A stretch of 8,739 bases of DNA from Gemmatimonadota bacterium (lineage in GTDB: Bacteria; GCA-2686955): NCBI GenBank assembly GCA_002686955.1, contig NYZA01000245.1:1-8739 (forward strand). Direction: 5' to 3'. Under the pieces are notes generated by a model, which did no database searches, was not told the origin of the DNA, and was given only the letters and a program-made list of their open reading frames with translations. This document shows, piece by piece, positions 1-6,742 of the stretch. Position numbers and translations under genes: made by a program. The stretch's first letter is position 1. Each line of letters opens with the position of its first letter.

Positions 1-1680
1 GACCGGATTCACGAGCCGGCGCGCCGCCACGAGCTCCTGCATCTGGTCGCGCTGAGCCTGGCAAGAGAAGGGATCGACTCCCGGGCCGCGTTCACCGAAG
101 CGATCGAAGCGCTGGAGGAGTGGGTGCGCAGAGTCCCCCCCGAGCAGATGCGGCTCGAGATCTTGGAGGATTCATTCCGCCTCTTCAGCGACGCGCTAAC
201 GAATCTGCCGAGCGACGAATCGGCGCCGCGGGCCGGCTTCGAGCTCTGCGAGCGCTCTAGAGCACGTGTCTTCGTCGACGGGATGGCCGGCTCCACGCCG
301 ACTCTTCACCAAGACCCGCGCGTGCGGGAGGCGGAGTCGGAGCTGCGCGCGGCTCAGGGCGCTCTACGGAGAGAGCAGGAGGCCGCGCACCCGCGCGAGG
401 CGATCCTCACCCACCTTCGCCGCCGCATCGCCGGGATCCGCGCCCGTCACGAGCAGGCCCTGCAAGACCTGGCGCTCCGCAGGCCCCACGCCGCCGCCGA
501 AGAGGGCCTGGCGCCGCTGATGCCGGCCGAGAGCATCCAGCGGATCCTCTGCGGCGACGGCGAGACCGCCCTGCTCGAGTACTACGTGACCGACGAGCAG
601 ACTTTGCTTCTGATCCTCTTGCGGGACACGCTCCAGCTCGAGCGCATCCCGATTGGGCATCGAGACCTCTCGAAACGGATCGGCGCGGCGCTCCAGCCGA
701 TCGATCAGACCTCGCGCAGCGCCAATCCTCTCCATCTCTGGCGCTTGAAGACCCAACCACTGCGCGAGCTCGCGGGGCTTCTCATCGGACCCGCGCTCCC
801 CGCTCTGGGCTCTGTTCGCCGACTCCTAATCGTGCCCGCGCCGGTGCTCCAGCCGCTGCCCTTCGAGATGCTCGTGCTCCGAATGCCCGGGGAGCGGGGC
901 TGGAAGCCGCCGCCGGACGCCGATCGCTACAGCGCGCCGGAGTATCTCGTGGAGCGCTTCGAAGTGGCCTACGGTGCCTCGGCCAACGCCCTGGCTCTGA
1001 GCTGCCCCCGCTCCGCGCCCCCAAACCGCGACACCAAGGTCGTCGCCTTCGGCGACCCCGAGGCTCTTCCTCCTTTGCCGGCCACCGGGCTCGAGCTGGA
1101 GGCGATAGCCGCGCACTACCCCCGCGCGCACCTGCTGCGCGGCTCCGAGGCCGGCATCGCTCGCTACCGCGAGCTGGCGCCGCGTGCCGATCTCCTTCAC
1201 CTCGGCTGCCATGGCGTGATCGATCTAGATCGCCCCGCCTACTCCGGCCTCCTTCTCGCCGGCAAGGAGGGGGAAGACGCGCTCCTGCAAAGCTACGAGA
1301 TCGCCGAGATCCTGCTCCCGCGAGCGCCCACCGTGGTTCTGAGCGGCTGCCGCGTAGCGGGCGGAAAGCTCTCGAGGGTCGAGGGGTATCTCGGGCTCTG
1401 TCGCGCCTTCTCTCTGGCCGGCGCGGGGATCGTGCTCGGATCGATCTGGCCGGTGGAGGAAGAGGCGGGCGCCGCTCTCTGCCGCGCCTTCTACGCGGCC
1501 TTGCGGCACAGCCACGGAGACGCGCTGGCTGCGATCTCCGCCGCCAAGAGATCGATGCTCCGGCGGGAGAGCCGCGACCGGCCCTTGGCCCGATCTCATC
1601 CCTATTTCTGGGCGGGCTTTCGGGCACACGGAGCGGCCCCCGCGCCTTCCGGTGGCCAAATCGCCGAGCATCGGACATAA
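1..1680 (+). CDS. TPR-CHAT caspase-like protein, 3' part (5' end outside window)
   Basis: The frame is open from the first base of the window, so the 559 residues seen are the C-terminal part of a longer protein; the GTG at 124 is not a convincing start. Residues 1-100 look like the last TPR-type helices, ending in the ER-x-RAR-x-F-x-D motif typical of the TPR/CHAT junction (about 84-94). A charged, probably coiled-coil stretch follows (about 107-165). The CHAT peptidase domain (clan CD, caspase/separase fold) spans about 185-545. The expected catalytic dyad is present: His404 in HLGCHG (codon 1210-1212) and Cys450 in VVLSGCRVAGG (codon 1348-1350), followed by SIWPVEEEAG and the terminal HPYFWAGF motif common to the family. 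The Cys motif reads LSGC rather than the usual LSAC, a mild variation, so the enzyme looks intact. CHAT proteins are known as regulated proteases in some prokaryotic cell-death and defence systems, but many TPR-CHAT proteins have no known role. The substrate is unknown here. Confidence 0.93.
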   Translation, partial: DRIHEPARRHELLHLVALSLAREGIDSRAAFTEAIEALEEWVRRVPPEQMRLEILEDSFRLFSDALTNLPSDESAPRAGFELCERSRARVFVDGMAGSTPTLHQDPRVREAESELRAAQGALRREQEAAHPREAILTHLRRRIAGIRARHEQALQDLALRRPHAAAEEGLAPLMPAESIQRILCGDGETALLEYYVTDEQTLLLILLRDTLQLERIPIGHRDLSKRIGAALQPIDQTSRSANPLHLWRLKTQPLRELAGLLIGPALPALGSVRRLLIVPAPVLQPLPFEMLVLRMPGERGWKPPPDADRYSAPEYLVERFEVAYGASANALALSCPRSAPPNRDTKVVAFGDPEALPPLPATGLELEAIAAHYPRAHLLRGSEAGIARYRELAPRADLLHLGCHGVIDLDRPAYSGLLLAGKEGEDALLQSYEIAEILLPRAPTVVLSGCRVAGGKLSRVEGYLGLCRAFSLAGAGIVLGSIWPVEEEAGAALCRAFYAALRHSHGDALAAISAAKRSMLRRESRDRPLARSHPYFWAGFRAHGAAPAPSGGQIAEHRT

Positions 1681-1821
1681 GGGATTGGGCAAGGAGTGGA
1701 AGGGCCGATCCGCATGCACGCTCCGGCGGCAATGACCTCGAAAACCTGCCAATGCAAGTTGTCGAACCCAGGAACGTGCACAGGTTAGAGTCATCGGAGG
1801 AGATTCGATCCGGGGGGTTCC

Positions 1822-2718
1822 ATGCGCTCAGCGATTTTTCTCACTGCACTGGCGATCGCCGCTCCCGCGCCGGCGCAGCTCGTCATCAACGAGATCATGC
1901 CGAACCCCGTTTTGGTGATCGATCCCCTGGGGGAGTGGTTCGAGCTCTACAACTCGTCGCCCGATTCGATCAACATCGAGGGCTACATCTTCAGCGACAA
2001 CGACGGCGACAGCTTCGAGGTCTCCACGCCTGTGTGGATCGAGCCCGGGGACTACGCGGTCCTGGGTGCCTCCGCCGATACCCTGCTGAACGGCGGGGTC
2101 GAAATCGACTACGCCTACTCCGGCCAGATGACGCTTCAGACCGCAAGTGACGAGTTGGTCGTCTTCGCGCCCGGATTGGGGGAGCTCGATCGAGTGGAAT
2201 GGGACGGGGGCCCGAGCTTCCCCGCGCCGGTGGGCGCTTCGATGTCGCTGCTGAATCCAGGCCTGGACAACTCCGTGGGAGAGAACTGGTTCGAAGCGAC
2301 GATCCTGCGCTACAACGCGATCGACGTGGGCACCCCCGGCATCGACAACGAACCGATTGTCTGGATCACAACCGACGACGCGCCCGAGATGGTCTACCGG
2401 CCGGGACCGTTGAGCTTCACGGTTCAGTTGGTGAACCCGACCTGGGTGGGAGCCGACTTCGATGCCTGGCTGAATGTCGTGGGCCCTGGCGGCATCGACA
2501 CCGACGTGCTCTCGTACCTGAATCTCTCGCTCGCCCCCGGCGACACGGCTCTCGCTCAGGTCGTCCTCCCGATTCCCCCCTTGGCCCCCGACGGAACCTA
2601 CACATTGAGCACTCGCCTCGGTGCATTCCCCCCCTCCCAGACGATCTGGTGGCACAACGCCTTCGTAACCACCCTGGGCACTCTCGCCGGGCACGATCCG
2701 ACTGAGGATTCGCATTGA
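1822..2718 (+). CDS. Secreted lamin-tail-domain (LTD) protein
   Basis: A 298-residue protein with a Sec signal peptide: short basic start (MRS), hydrophobic core to about residue 14, and likely cleavage after APA (18/19). The mature protein begins directly with the lamin-tail signature QLVINEIMPNP, then GEWFELYN (38-45), the NIEGY strand and a DNDGDSF acidic loop (59-65). LTD therefore covers about 19-150 and has the immunoglobulin-like beta fold used by many secreted bacterial proteins. Residues about 175-285 form a second, unrecognised beta-rich domain (VQLVNP, GTYTLSTRLG). There are no membrane anchor, catalytic motif or sorting signal that I can identify. The ATG at 1822 is preceded by GGGGGG at 1812-1817; a second SD-like GGAGGAG (1797-1803) is too far away. 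The last four bases, TTGA, overlap the start of the sigma-factor gene. Bacterial LTD proteins are usually extracellular or nuclease-associated adhesion modules; the role here is unknown. Confidence 0.88.
   Translation: MRSAIFLTALAIAAPAPAQLVINEIMPNPVLVIDPLGEWFELYNSSPDSINIEGYIFSDNDGDSFEVSTPVWIEPGDYAVLGASADTLLNGGVEIDYAYSGQMTLQTASDELVVFAPGLGELDRVEWDGGPSFPAPVGASMSLLNPGLDNSVGENWFEATILRYNAIDVGTPGIDNEPIVWITTDDAPEMVYRPGPLSFTVQLVNPTWVGADFDAWLNVVGPGGIDTDVLSYLNLSLAPGDTALAQVVLPIPPLAPDGTYTLSTRLGAFPPSQTIWWHNAFVTTLGTLAGHDPTEDSH
2704..2708 (+). promoter_or_regulatory. Ribosome binding site that fixes a TTG start
   Basis: GAGGA lies 6 nt upstream of the TTG at 2715, inside the end of the LTD gene. It favours TTG 2715 over the in-frame TTG at 2790, which has only poorly spaced purines before it. 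The arrangement (stop TGA inside TTGA) implies translational coupling. Confidence 0.55.
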
Positions 2719-3413
2719 CGCTCGGAACCGACACGTCACGATCCCACGCGCCCCTTTCGACGCAGGAGTCCGGAGTCGAGTTCTGGACATTGGTCAAGCG
2801 GGCGGACTGGTGCCGAATCGGTCCGCGGCTCACTTTTCACGCCCTCATATCCGCCCGGGAGCTCGGCTGGGCGGGAGCGGGGACGGGCACGGAGCTTCAC
2901 GGTGGTTGGACGGCGCGCGATGTCGCGCAAGAGGCGATGGTCGTTTTGTTGAAGCGGGGACCCGACTGGGAGTGCGGCGACGATTTCAACCTGGTGGCCT
3001 ATCTGAAGGGGATGGTGTATCGCATGCTCCTGCAGCTGCGACGCTCCCGCGGCCGGCACAAGGAAGTGCCGATCCCGAATGGAGAGGGGACGAGTGCCTG
3101 GATCGAGGCGATGCCGCGCGACGAATCGCTCGAGGCCGATCCCGAGCGCCAGTGGCTCGAGCAGCTCAGAAAGAGGACGGTACTGGATCAGGTCGAGCGG
3201 CTGCGGGAGCGGATCGACGGCGACGCTGAACTGCTGCGGTTGGTGGATACGATGTTGCTCATGGAGGAGACCCGGCCTCGCCATCTGGCCAAGGAGCTGG
3301 GTGTGCCCGTCGAGCAGATCTACATTCGCATCAAGCGCCTGAGAAGGAAGGCGAGGCGCAAGCCTGGGCGCGCGGACTCGCGACAACACAAGACGAAGGG
3401 GGACCGATCATGA
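2715..3413 (+). CDS. Divergent ECF-like sigma-70 family RNA polymerase sigma factor
   Basis: A 232-residue protein, somewhat longer than a standard ECF sigma factor. Region 2 is seen at about residues 64-115: the core-binding motif DVAQEAMVVLLKRG (69-82), then FNLVAYLKGMVYRMLLQLRRSRGR (92-114 region), equivalent to the sigma 2.3/2.4 helix that melts and reads the -10 element. Region 4 lies at about 170-214, with a helix-turn-helix LAKELGVPVEQIYIRIKRLRRKAR that would read the -35 element, and a basic tail follows. There is no transmembrane segment and no SnoaL-like extension. The first 60 residues are not typical of ECF factors and are unrecognised. The start is TTG at 2715 (GAGGA 6 nt upstream), overlapping the LTD stop. 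The stop at 3411-3413 overlaps the next ATG as ATGA, so the gene is in one operon with both neighbours. It presumably directs a small regulon, possibly including this operon. The family call is good; the subgroup is not determined. Confidence 0.85.
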   Translation: MTLGTDTSRSHAPLSTQESGVEFWTLVKRADWCRIGPRLTFHALISARELGWAGAGTGTELHGGWTARDVAQEAMVVLLKRGPDWECGDDFNLVAYLKGMVYRMLLQLRRSRGRHKEVPIPNGEGTSAWIEAMPRDESLEADPERQWLEQLRKRTVLDQVERLRERIDGDAELLRLVDTMLLMEETRPRHLAKELGVPVEQIYIRIKRLRRKARRKPGRADSRQHKTKGDRS

Positions 3414-3940
3414 ATCGTCCCGGCAGCGAAATCGACGATGACGCCAAGGAGTTCCGAGACGCGACCGACGCGCTACGCCGCGAGGGTATCGATGTGAATC
3501 GGCTGGGAGCGGAGTTCGCCTCGCTTGCCGAGGGGACCATCCGCGATGTAGAGCGCGGGAGTACCCGCACGATCGCCCGGATCCCCGAGCTGATCGAACG
3601 TTTCATCGAGCATCTGGCGACACTCTGGACACCCACCGCCCCGATCCTCGCCTTTAGGGACGAGCCGACTGCTTCACCCGAACCGAAGGAGGCACGTTTC
3701 TCCGACGCTGTCTGGCAAATCAACAGCGGACACTTCGGTGAGGCGGTGAAGGGCCTGAGAGCGGCCGTGGACGAGGCCGAGGACGAGGCGGAAGAAGGTC
3801 GGGCGCGCTGGGCGTTGGCCCACGCTCTCTTGGGCAGCGAGCGGGTGGCGGACGCGAAAGCGGAGTTGCTGCGGGTGCGCGGCGAGCTGGCGGAAGAGGC
3901 GCTCGCGCTACACGCCGAGCTCAGTGACGAAAGCCGGTAA
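3410..3940 (+). CDS. Unrecognised acidic helical protein with a TPR-like hairpin; candidate sigma-factor partner
   Basis: A 176-residue protein starting at ATG 3410, with AAGGGGGA (3396-3403) as ribosome binding site. The ATG overlaps the sigma-factor stop (ATGA), so the two are almost certainly made together. The sequence is strongly helical and acidic. Residues about 10-70 give amphipathic helices (DALRREGIDV, RIPELIERFIEHLATLW), a Pro-rich linker covers about 74-95, and residues about 97-160 look like two TPR-like helix pairs (INSGHFGEAVKGLRAAV, RARWALAHALLGSERVADA). There is no signal peptide and no clear transmembrane helix, and I see none of the Cys/His pattern of a zinc-binding anti-sigma factor. 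I do not recognise the family. The position directly behind a sigma factor is where anti-sigma or accessory proteins usually sit, so a regulatory role is inferred from context only. Confidence 0.75.
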   Translation: MNRPGSEIDDDAKEFRDATDALRREGIDVNRLGAEFASLAEGTIRDVERGSTRTIARIPELIERFIEHLATLWTPTAPILAFRDEPTASPEPKEARFSDAVWQINSGHFGEAVKGLRAAVDEAEDEAEEGRARWALAHALLGSERVADAKAELLRVRGELAEEALALHAELSDESR

Positions 3941-4019
3941 TGGGCGGCGCCCCCACCGGACTGAAGACGGCGAATCCGGCGCGTCGCCGAATCATGCGTC
4001 GCCACAAAGAACAAGAAGA

Positions 4020-4054
4020 CGCGCGCCGGGGTCCTCCGAGACCCGCGACGCGCG
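4020..4054 (-). terminator. Hairpin between convergent genes, likely terminator for the - strand gene
   Basis: Inner stem GGGTC (4029-4033) / GACCC (4040-4044) with a 6-nt loop, and an outer CGCGCG stem (4020-4025 / 4049-4054) separated from it by a small internal loop. Read on the - strand, the hairpin is followed by a T-rich run (TCTTCTTGTTCTTT), as expected for an intrinsic terminator of the gene ending at 4087. On the + strand there is no T-run, so it would be a weak stop for the sigma operon ending at 3940. The stem bases also appear as a 10-bp direct repeat (GACGCGCGCC at 4018 and 4047). Confidence 0.5.
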
Positions 4055-4086
4055 CCTGAACTCACCATCGACGGTTGTAGCGGAGC

Positions 4087-4584
4087 TCAGGGACACGCTC
4101 CGATCTTCGTGATCTCGACCGAGAGATCATCGAGCAGTCCACCTTCCCACCACTCGAAGTCTATGCGCCAGGTGTCGCTTGCGATCGGCGTGACCAGATA
4201 GTAGGGATCGCCCGGATAGAGTGAACCGTGCGCCGTGTTGATGTGGGAGCCACCCCAGAAGTCTCCGGACGCGGTGGCCTCACAGTAGACGCCAAAGCGG
4301 AAGCAGTAGCTCGACCAGCCGCTGCTGAACGTGGCCACGTCGCCGATCTGCCAGCCCTGGGTGAAGAGCTTTCGCATCGTGCCGGTGCCGTGCACCGTCG
4401 GATAGCCCTGATTCAGCTTGTGAGTGGGCGGAATGTACCAGCCGATGTCGCCCGAGCCTTCGTGGGCGGAGGATAGGATCGTCACTTGGTATTCACCGGG
4501 GTTCCAGAGGAAGGGTGTCTCGGCCGACGCTGTCGATGCGATGCAGCCGGCCAAAGCCAGCGCGGAGATGAAAGTGCGAAACAT
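4087..4584 (-). CDS. Small secreted protein of unknown function
   Basis: A 165-residue protein. The frame is open further upstream, but the ATG at 4584 is chosen because GGAGA lies 5 nt before it and it starts directly with a signal peptide: MFRTF, hydrophobic ISALALAGCIAS, and a good signal peptidase I site ASA/ETP after residue 21. An LAGC at 11-14 resembles a lipobox, but the Cys is unusually close to the N-terminus, so a lipoprotein is less likely. The mature part is about 144 residues and rich in aromatic residues, Gly and Ser (WNPGEYQVTIL, DIGWYIPP, WRIDFEWWEGG). It has two closely spaced Cys (YCFRFGVYC) and one near the C-terminus, so a disulphide is possible. It looks like a compact beta-sandwich. 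I do not recognise a family. It stands alone: a terminator lies upstream, and the hairpin at 4020-4054 follows it. Confidence 0.72.
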   Translation of the reverse strand: MFRTFISALALAGCIASTASAETPFLWNPGEYQVTILSSAHEGSGDIGWYIPPTHKLNQGYPTVHGTGTMRKLFTQGWQIGDVATFSSGWSSYCFRFGVYCEATASGDFWGGSHINTAHGSLYPGDPYYLVTPIASDTWRIDFEWWEGGLLDDLSVEITKIGACP

Positions 4585-4697
4585 GGGAGTCTCCAAAACT
4601 GAGGTTATCGATGCAACCGGAGCGGCGTCTCCGCCCCGCGTTGATTCCTCATGGCTGCTCCGCTCGTTTTTGGCCAAGGAATCCGCCCTGGCCCCCG

Positions 4698-4743
4698 AAA
4701 AAAGATCAGGGACCGGCCGGCGAGTGTCGAGACCGGCGCGGTC
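4698..4743 (-). terminator. Intrinsic terminator of the envelope operon
   Basis: On the - strand, beginning 9 nt after the stop at 4753, GACCG-C-GCCGG pairs with CCGGC-CGGTC (+ strand 4733-4743 and 4711-4720). This gives a ten-pair GC stem with one bulged base and a 12-nt loop. Seven bases later comes TTTTTT (+ strand A-tract 4698-4703). The stem-to-T-tract distance is slightly long but otherwise typical. It separates the three-gene operon from the secreted-protein gene downstream. Confidence 0.65.
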
Positions 4744-4752
4744 GCGGTGCCA

Positions 4753-6150
4753 TTACCTGCGCCACTCCAGCCCCAGCCCGACCAAAGGACCTCCGTATCC
4801 GATCGAGCCCCCGCACCCCTCGAAATCTTCGCATCCCTGCTCTTTGAATAGTCCGCCCCCGCCGACACTGGGGCTCAAGTACAGCGACCCCCGATCGCCC
4901 GAGCCGGCGAGCAGCACGCGCAGGCCGATCTCGCCGAATCCGTAGCCGGTGGGCTCGCCGCCGCCGCCGCGCGCGATGAACCACAACCCCTCGGAGACCG
5001 GGAGCTGCAGAGTCGCCGAAGTCCCGCCGTAGTTGAATCGTTCGTGATAGTAGAGAAATGTGTTATAGACGGAAATATGCAGACCGTCGCGCGATCCGAG
5101 GCGAGCCCCCTGCGCGATCGAGAGGCCGGATCTCGCTTCACTTTCCCCGAATCGCTCGCCCTTCTCCCCGACGCTGTCGCCGGCAGCCGCGTTGATGGCC
5201 GCCCAGCCGAGCCCGAGCCCGACGCTGAAGAGGCGATTGTCGTACGATCCGATCAGGTTCCCCGCCAGAGCGACGATATTTCCCTCGTCGGCGATTCCGA
5301 TGCTCATCGGCTCCAGCCTCGCCTCGACCGCCCAGGGAGATTCGAAGCGGCGGCGCGCGGTGGCGTCGGAGATCGTGCCGAATCCGAGTCGGCCCAGGGC
5401 AAGAAAGGGGCGCGCGGTGAGCTCGAACTCCCAGATGCCGTCGATCCGTGGCGGCTGTGTGCGGCTGCTGGTGATCGCTTTGGAGCTGGGCCGGGCCATC
5501 GCGCCGGTCGGCACGCGCTCGTTCACCCCGAGCTTCACGATGGCCCGCTGGGGGGAAACACCCGTGACCTTGCCCACCATCACGAGCTCCTCCCCGGTCG
5601 CCTGCTCTCCGCCGCCGACGTCCACGCTGTGCCGGAGGAAGATCTCCATCCGCCCGCCCCGCTTCACGCCTTCGTCCGCGCCGATTCCTACGACAACGCC
5701 CTCCGCGAGACGCTCCAGCACCTCGGCTTCGGGGGCCGTTCCGGATGGCTCCTCGCTAGAAAAAGGTGTCGCGGGTGACACAACGTCATTTGGCTTGCCC
5801 GCAACGATCCCTGCCTCGAGCGGCCGTGCCTCCAGCCGCCGCACGCGGGCCCAGATCGCCCCATCCAGAACGAAGAAGCCGGTCACAGCGCCGCCCAGCT
5901 CGCGCCGTCCGAGCTCTTTCAGCGCGGCCGGGTCCGACACATCCACGACCAGCGCACCGTGGGGGCCGCAGGCGACGTAGACTTTCTCCTCATGGACGAG
6001 CAGGGCCTGTCCCGCCGTGGAGAGCTCGAGCTCGATCGCCTCGCCCTCGGCGGGTGTGTATTGGAGGACGCGGCCTTCCAGCGTGTATTGCTCCGCCGCG
6101 GACGGCGAGGCCAAAAGAGCGACAATCGCGAACAAGTATGTTGCATTCAT
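4753..6150 (-). CDS. Secreted three-part protein: LVIVD-like N-terminus, central beta domain, C-terminal beta-barrel-like region
   Basis: A 465-residue protein. The frame is open far upstream, but the ATG at 6150 is chosen because AGGA lies 8 nt before it, a signal peptide follows (hydrophobic YLFAIVALLA, probable cleavage after SAA at 19) and it overlaps the VanZ stop as ATGA. Residues about 45-105 resemble LVIVD-type repeats (KVYVACGPHGALVVDVSDPAAL), which form propeller-like blades; only one clear copy is seen. A Pro/Ser linker follows (about 118-143). Residues about 145-220 (VVVGIGADEGVKRGGRMEI, TGEELVMVGKVTGV, AIVKLG) resemble the small beta-barrel/SH3-like domain found at the C-terminus of FlgT-like envelope proteins. 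Residues about 237-465 alternate hydrophobic and polar residues in many strands with Gly turns, ending LVGLGLEWRR, like an outer-membrane beta-barrel, although the last residue is Arg rather than the usual Phe. It is the last gene of the operon. Function is unknown; an outer-membrane or periplasmic location is inferred. Confidence 0.78.
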   Translation of the reverse strand: MNATYLFAIVALLASPSAAEQYTLEGRVLQYTPAEGEAIELELSTAGQALLVHEEKVYVACGPHGALVVDVSDPAALKELGRRELGGAVTGFFVLDGAIWARVRRLEARPLEAGIVAGKPNDVVSPATPFSSEEPSGTAPEAEVLERLAEGVVVGIGADEGVKRGGRMEIFLRHSVDVGGGEQATGEELVMVGKVTGVSPQRAIVKLGVNERVPTGAMARPSSKAITSSRTQPPRIDGIWEFELTARPFLALGRLGFGTISDATARRRFESPWAVEARLEPMSIGIADEGNIVALAGNLIGSYDNRLFSVGLGLGWAAINAAAGDSVGEKGERFGESEARSGLSIAQGARLGSRDGLHISVYNTFLYYHERFNYGGTSATLQLPVSEGLWFIARGGGGEPTGYGFGEIGLRVLLAGSGDRGSLYLSPSVGGGGLFKEQGCEDFEGCGGSIGYGGPLVGLGLEWRR

Positions 6151-6734
6151 TTGTGAATCCTGTTGCTTGACCTCAGCCACGCCAGGGTCGTACTCGCAAC
6201 GACCGCCATCAGGGCGGCGAGGGCGTTGACTCCGACATCGCGGACGTCGTACACGCGGTTCGGAAGGAGCGCCTGTATCCCCTCGTCGATCCAGCCCAGC
6301 AGCGCGGTCGAGACGATAGCGAGGAGGGCGGGGACCGGAACGCGACGGCCCTTGCGCGCACCTTCGCTGAACGCCTGGTGGATGAGGAACGCCACCAGTC
6401 CATATTCGAAGAGGTGGGTACGCTCCTCGGGACCGATTCCCATCCGGACCCCCACCATTCCGTACGCAACAATGAGGCAGAGGGTCACCCAGATCTCGCG
6501 CCATCTCGAGTGCTTGAAGAGCGTGCCGGCGACAACGGCCGCGATCGCCAGGGCGAAAGCGAGAATGTAGGCGGCATCCAGTTGCTCGCGCGCGGGCAAC
6601 ATCTGGACCAATCGCCCCGCCAGCCCCAGGGTGGAGTAGATCGCCACCACCGCGGCCAGCGCGCAGAGCCAGAGTCGGCGCTCGCGATCGGCGACGACGA
6701 GGGAGATCGACCGATCCGGTTTCGAACTGTTCAT
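6147..6734 (-). CDS. VanZ-like integral membrane protein
   Basis: A 195-residue protein with about five or six hydrophobic helices (roughly 21-45, 53-72, 80-98, 107-122, 133-150, 168-186). The conserved VanZ-family features are present: ERTHLFEYG at the start of a helix (104-112), then GWIDEGIQALLPNRVYDVRDVGVN (148-170 region) with the acidic D150-E151, Q154, R160, D166 and N170 that define the family. VanZ was first described in a teicoplanin-resistance cluster, but most members have no assigned biochemical role and need not concern antibiotics. The start is ATG 6734, with AGGA 7 nt before it. That site overlaps the stop codon of the repeat-protein gene, which ends 8 nt upstream, and the stop overlaps the next ATG. 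It is the middle gene of a three-gene operon, so co-expression with two exported proteins suggests an envelope function. Confidence 0.88.
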   Translation of the reverse strand: MNSSKPDRSISLVVADRERRLWLCALAAVVAIYSTLGLAGRLVQMLPAREQLDAAYILAFALAIAAVVAGTLFKHSRWREIWVTLCLIVAYGMVGVRMGIGPEERTHLFEYGLVAFLIHQAFSEGARKGRRVPVPALLAIVSTALLGWIDEGIQALLPNRVYDVRDVGVNALAALMAVVASTTLAWLRSSNRIHK

Positions 6735-6742
6735 GGTGGGTC

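Noticed and set aside
1221-1232. Perfect 12-bp palindrome CGATCTAGATCG.
   Set aside because: It lies inside the CHAT coding region just after the catalytic His motif, is explained by codons, and has no second copy or nearby promoter.
782-1732. A 316-residue - strand frame across the CHAT domain.
   Set aside because: It is an Arg/Ser/Pro-rich shadow, and the CHAT reading is certain from its catalytic motifs.
1759-1790. A possible promoter before the LTD gene (TTGTCG followed by GGTTAG-like bases).
   Set aside because: The -10 match is poor at every acceptable spacing. The 141-nt gap at 1681-1821 may well hold a promoter, but none can be supported from sequence alone, and no terminator hairpin is visible there.
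1828-2790. A 320-residue open frame on the - strand across the LTD gene.
   Set aside because: It has no recognisable domain or start signal, and the + strand frame shows a signal peptide and the clear lamin-tail signature.
1-3940. Reading the CHAT plus lamin-tail pair as a caspase-lamin system like that of eukaryotic apoptosis.
   Set aside because: The LTD protein is exported while CHAT is cytoplasmic, and bacterial LTD domains are not known caspase substrates. The parallel is probably a coincidence of names.
5044-5980. Two long + strand frames opposite the 465-residue exported protein.
   Set aside because: Their composition is Arg/Pro/Ser-rich without domains. They mirror a coding gene with a signal peptide and an ATGA operon link on the other strand.
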